A stretch of DNA of 7,445 nucleotides from a bacterium (GTDB lineage: Bacteria; Cyanobacteriota; Sericytochromatia; S15B-MN24; VGJW01). A program made the position numbers and the translations under genes. The stretch covers positions 1 through 7,445 of the forward strand of contig JAJYIO010000117.1 of NCBI GenBank assembly GCA_021790035.1, read 5' to 3'. A model generated the notes under the pieces. The model had not been told where the DNA came from. It saw only the letters and a program-made list of their open reading frames with translations, and made no database searches. Shown here piece after piece: positions 4,626 through 7,445 of this stretch; within the stretch, counting starts at the first letter, position 1, and each line of letters starts with the position of its first letter.

Positions 4626-7042
4626 GCCGAGACCGGCGCAGAGGGAGCCAGGAGCGCACCGAGCTTGTGCAGGAGAACCGGCAGGCTGAAAGGTTTGGCG
4701 ACATGATCGATGGCGCCGAGATCGATGGCCCGGATGACTTCGCGCTCGTTCGATCGGGCGGTCAACATCACCACCTGCGTGCCCTTGAGCACCCCCTGGC
4801 TGCCCAGGCGCTGGAGCAGGGAAAAGCCATCGAGGCCGGGCAGGCCGACATCCAGCACCACGACCCGCGGCAGGCCGGCAGGCGACCGTCCCAGGAGCCA
4901 CTCCGCGGCGGACTCGCCGTCGGAGAACCACCTGACCCGATGACCTTGCGTGTGGAGCGCGTGCAGGAGCAGGGAACTCAGGGACTCGTCGTCGTCCACC
5001 ACCACGACATCGACGACGGCATCCCTGGCCTCGGACGCCGAGGATTCGCCCGATTCCCCGGCCCAGGCCCTGACCTGGGATCGCCCTGCGGCCTTGGCTT
5101 CGTAGAGGGCCTGATCCGCCTTCTCGACCATGGCATCGAGGGTCCTGCCATCCCGCGGGAACTCGGCCACCCCGGCGCTGAAGCTCACGTTGAAGGTCTG
5201 GTGGTCAGGACCCTGGAAGGCGACCTGCTTGAAATCCGCCAGGAAACGCTCCAGCCGCCGGGTCGCCTGTTCCCTGGATGCTCCGTACATCGCCAGGAAG
5301 AACTCTTCACCGCCCCACCGGGCCACGATATCCTCGCCCCGGAACTCCTGGAGCATGGACTGGCCGAGCCGCCGCAACACCTGATCCCCCGTACCGTGCC
5401 CGTGGCGATCGTTGACCGCCTTGAACTGATCGACGTCGATCATCACGAAACCGATCGACTGGTCGGTCCGGCTCGCCAGGGCGAGATAATGCCCGACCGT
5501 CTGCTCGAGCTTGCGCCGGTTGACCAGGCCCGTCAGCGCGTCCGTCTCGGCCGCCGAGCGGAGCACGCGGTAGCGCTCGAGGCGGTTCCGGACCCGGTTG
5601 CCGAGTTCGAGCGCGACGATGGGCTTGCTCAGGTAGTCGTCGCCGCCCACCTGGAAGATCGTCGAGATCGTCTCGGCATCCCGGCGCGCCGACAGAAACA
5701 CCACCGGGACCTGGTTCCAGTCGGGATCGGCGCGGAGCACGCGGCAGAGATCGATTCCGCTCAGAGCTGGCATGTCGATGTCCAGAAGGATGAGGTCGGG
5801 CTCGAACTCTTGCAGGGTCTGCCAGAAAAGCAGCGGATCACCGAGCGTCTGCACGGACAGTCCCATCGGGCCGAGTACCTGGACGATGGCCTCGAGGATG
5901 GCGGGATCGTCGTCCACCGAGAGCACACGGGCGTTCGGACGCTGCCGTTCTCCGAGCACACGGTTCAGGGCCGCGACGATCCGCGACGTGGAGGCCGGCT
6001 TGGGCAAGAACACGCCTCCGCCCAATCGGCTCACCTCCACGCGATCGGCCAGGTCGGCGCTGTCGGACAGGACCACGATCGGCAAGGGCGGGACCCGGCT
6101 CCGCATCTCGGCCAGAAACCCGAGGGCCTCCGACGCCCCTGCGGTCGGCCGCAGGTCGAGCAGCGCGGCGTCGATCTGAGTCGACGCGATGGCTCGGCGC
6201 GCGTGAGCAGGATCCAGGACCGTCCTGACGGAAAATCCCGCAGCAGCCAGTTCGGCCTGCCAGGCGATATCCGGCTCGACCAGGCCCGTGATCGCCAGGA
6301 TTACCGGCAGGGCGCCTTCCGCGGGTGTGCCGAAATCTTCGGGCGGAGCGGCCGGCGTCTTGTCCAGCTCGGCCCGCAGGGCCTCGGCCAGATCGCAGAG
6401 TAACAGGATGTTCTGCTGATCGATCGGGGCCTCGCCCTCGAGCATGCGCTCGATACGTCGGGCGATCTGCGATCCCTCCAGGAGACCATACGTGCCCACC
6501 GAACCCGCGAGCTTGTGCGCGGCCCGCTCGGCCTCTCTGCGATCGTGCGCGGTCAGGTCGCCGCGCAAGAGGCCAGCTGCGGCATCGTCGACGAGAGCCA
6601 GTCGCTCGAAGGCCCCTGGTCTGAACTTCTGCCAGAGCTTGGCGAGCAAGGCGTCCCGCCCCTCGCCAGCAATGACCCTGGGTTCCAGGCCCAGGACCTG
6701 GGCGATCTGGCGCAGGAGCTCCTGGCGATCGAGCGGACGCAGCAAGAGGAGGGCTCCGTGGCCAGACGACAGACGCTGACCCTGGCCCGGCAGATCGGCC
6801 GACGAGACATAGCAAAATACGTGACGCGGAGCCGCTCCGATGGCTCTCACCTGTCTCAGCAGATCCCCGACATCCAGGTCATCGGTCTCGGCATCGGCGA
6901 CGAGAACGTCGCAACTCTGGCTTCCCAGGAGCTCTAGCGCCCGAGCGCCGGTCTGGCATGTGGCGAACGTGCAACCTTCGAGCCGCTCCTCGAGGAAACC
7001 CGCGAGGGCCTCGGGCAGGCCGGCCAGGAGAATGCTTGCCAT
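4622..7042 (-). CDS. Multi-receiver hybrid diguanylate cyclase with an HPt domain
   Basis: A soluble 806-residue signalling protein expected to make cyclic di-GMP from two GTP. Domains in order: degenerate receiver (about 1-118; Asp50 kept, acidic pair missing, Arg102 in place of the conserved Lys); HPt helix bundle (about 130-226; AHKLAGSVGTYG with His176); second degenerate receiver (about 245-365; Asp296 and Lys348 kept, acidic pair missing); full receiver (371-490; DDD 377-379, Asp421, Ser451, Lys473); GGDEF domain (about 497-660; DALTGLVNRR, metal ligand Asp536, KAVND, active GGEEF 577-581); and a full C-terminal receiver (676-800; DDD 683-685, Asp731, Thr761, Lys783). The product-inhibition motif RxxD is present (Arg568-Asp571), five residues before GGEEF as in PleD. 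The ATG at 7042 lies 13 nt after the upstream regulator's stop, with GGAG close by. A longer open frame to 7171 would overlap that regulator. No membrane or sensory domain is seen, so input must come by phosphotransfer. Confidence 0.95.
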   Translation of the reverse strand: MASILLAGLPEALAGFLEERLEGCTFATCQTGARALELLGSQSCDVLVADAETDDLDVGDLLRQVRAIGAAPRHVFCYVSSADLPGQGQRLSSGHGALLLLRPLDRQELLRQIAQVLGLEPRVIAGEGRDALLAKLWQKFRPGAFERLALVDDAAAGLLRGDLTAHDRREAERAAHKLAGSVGTYGLLEGSQIARRIERMLEGEAPIDQQNILLLCDLAEALRAELDKTPAAPPEDFGTPAEGALPVILAITGLVEPDIAWQAELAAAGFSVRTVLDPAHARRAIASTQIDAALLDLRPTAGASEALGFLAEMRSRVPPLPIVVLSDSADLADRVEVSRLGGGVFLPKPASTSRIVAALNRVLGERQRPNARVLSVDDDPAILEAIVQVLGPMGLSVQTLGDPLLFWQTLQEFEPDLILLDIDMPALSGIDLCRVLRADPDWNQVPVVFLSARRDAETISTIFQVGGDDYLSKPIVALELGNRVRNRLERYRVLRSAAETDALTGLVNRRKLEQTVGHYLALASRTDQSIGFVMIDVDQFKAVNDRHGHGTGDQVLRRLGQSMLQEFRGEDIVARWGGEEFFLAMYGASREQATRRLERFLADFKQVAFQGPDHQTFNVSFSAGVAEFPRDGRTLDAMVEKADQALYEAKAAGRSQVRAWAGESGESSASEARDAVVDVVVVDDDESLSSLLLHALHTQGHRVRWFSDGESAAEWLLGRSPAGLPRVVVLDVGLPGLDGFSLLQRLGSQGVLKGTQVVMLTARSNEREVIRAIDLGAIDHVAKPFSLPVLLHKLGALLAPSAPVSA

Positions 7043-7055
7043 GAGCTCCGGCTCG

Positions 7056-7430
7056 TCAGTCCTCCCAGCCGAGGAGTCTGGAGATCTGCCCGGCCAGGGT
7101 GAACGGATCGAACGGCTTGGCAACGACGGCTTGAGCGCCGAGGTCCGCAAGATCTCCGGTCGGACCCTCATGCACCTTGGCCGTGAGCAAGACGATCGGG
7201 ATGTCGCCGGTCTCAGGCTGGGCCCGGAGCTCCTTGAGCGTCGTCGGCCCGTCCATGTCCGGCATCATGACGTCCAGCAAGATGGCATCCGGGCGCCTCT
7301 CGGCGGCCATCGCGATGCCCTCTGGCCCCGAACCGGCCTGATGGACCTCCCAGCCTGCGACATCCTCGAGGGCGAGCTGTGCAACGGCGCGGATATCCGG
7401 CTCGTCGTCGATGACGAGAACCTTCCTCAA
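7056..7430 (-). CDS. CheY-like single-domain response regulator
   Basis: A 124-residue cytoplasmic receiver with no output domain. All phosphorylation landmarks are present: acidic pair Asp8-Asp9 (VIDDEPD), phospho-acceptor Asp53 (LLDVMMPDMDG), Thr83 and Lys105 (AKPFDP). It ends 13 nt before the cyclase and is the first gene of the operon visible here. It may shuttle phosphate to or from His176 of the cyclase HPt domain, or act by protein contact; this is inference from gene order. The start codon is TTG at 7430, chosen because a near-perfect ribosome site lies just upstream and the frame begins with the usual receiver beta-strand (MRKVLVIDDE). Its promoter lies outside the window. Confidence 0.95.
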   Translation of the reverse strand: MRKVLVIDDEPDIRAVAQLALEDVAGWEVHQAGSGPEGIAMAAERRPDAILLDVMMPDMDGPTTLKELRAQPETGDIPIVLLTAKVHEGPTGDLADLGAQAVVAKPFDPFTLAGQISRLLGWED

Positions 7431-7436
7431 CTCGAG

Positions 7437-7443
7437 CCTCCTC
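7437..7443 (-). promoter_or_regulatory. Strong ribosome binding site that fixes a TTG start
   Basis: The minus strand reads GAGGAGG followed by 6 nt (CTCGAG) and TTG. The perfect AGGAGG core at ideal spacing decides the otherwise doubtful TTG start of the response regulator. Confidence 0.85.
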
Positions 7444-7445
7444 GC

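Noticed and set aside
4316..6403. Open frame of 695 codons on the plus strand, antisense to the HEAT and cyclase genes
   Set aside because: Its translation is low-complexity, rich in Arg, Gly, His and Pro with no domain, and lies opposite clear receiver and GGDEF motifs. Long antisense frames are common in G+C-rich genes.
7043..7171. N-terminal extension of the cyclase to 849 residues
   Set aside because: It overlaps the end of the response regulator gene. The receiver fold begins at the ATG at 7042, just after a GGAG.

Overview
The window is a G+C-rich (roughly 65% by eye), densely coded stretch of a diderm (Gram-negative) bacterial chromosome. Evidence for this is an outer-membrane beta-barrel protein with a signal peptide, a tRNA gene without an encoded CCA end, and bacterial -35/-10 promoters. 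I cannot place it to a phylum from this sequence alone.

Layout, left to right. (1) Positions 17-183, minus strand: a self-contained tRNA-Pro(GGG) unit with its own promoter (TTGCCT, 17 bp, TATACT), the tRNA gene, and a strong intrinsic terminator. (2) 207-923, minus: an aquaporin-family (MIP) channel. Its second NPA motif is followed by Val instead of the usual selectivity-filter Arg. Upstream lie a sigma70-like promoter and a tandem palindromic operator-like element (982-1010). (3) 1165-1959, plus: a YaiO-type outer-membrane barrel that looks leaderless, starting with GTG seven bases after a -10-like hexamer. (4) 2085-7430, minus: a tightly spaced probable operon read right to left. It encodes a CheY-like single-domain response regulator, an 806-residue multi-receiver diguanylate cyclase, a membrane-anchored HEAT-repeat protein, and a processive-type family 2 glycosyltransferase with several membrane segments. 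The barrel gene and this operon converge on a 125-bp intergenic region holding a hairpin.

How the genes may work together (inference): the glycosyltransferase would polymerise and move a polysaccharide across the inner membrane. The HEAT-repeat protein would act as a membrane-bound scaffold, and the YaiO-type barrel as an outer-membrane component. The two signalling proteins would control output through phosphotransfer and cyclic di-GMP. This resembles cyclic-di-GMP-controlled exopolysaccharide systems in general plan, but no histidine kinase, PilZ or MshEN receptor, or TPR porin is visible here. The polymer and the input signal are unknown.

The most unusual items are the cyclase architecture (degenerate receiver - HPt - degenerate receiver - receiver - GGDEF - receiver), the aquaporin filter together with its tandem operator, and the 9-codon mini-ORF bridging cyclase and HEAT genes through two stop/start overlaps. 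The strong excess of CGATCG is a weaker, window-wide oddity.
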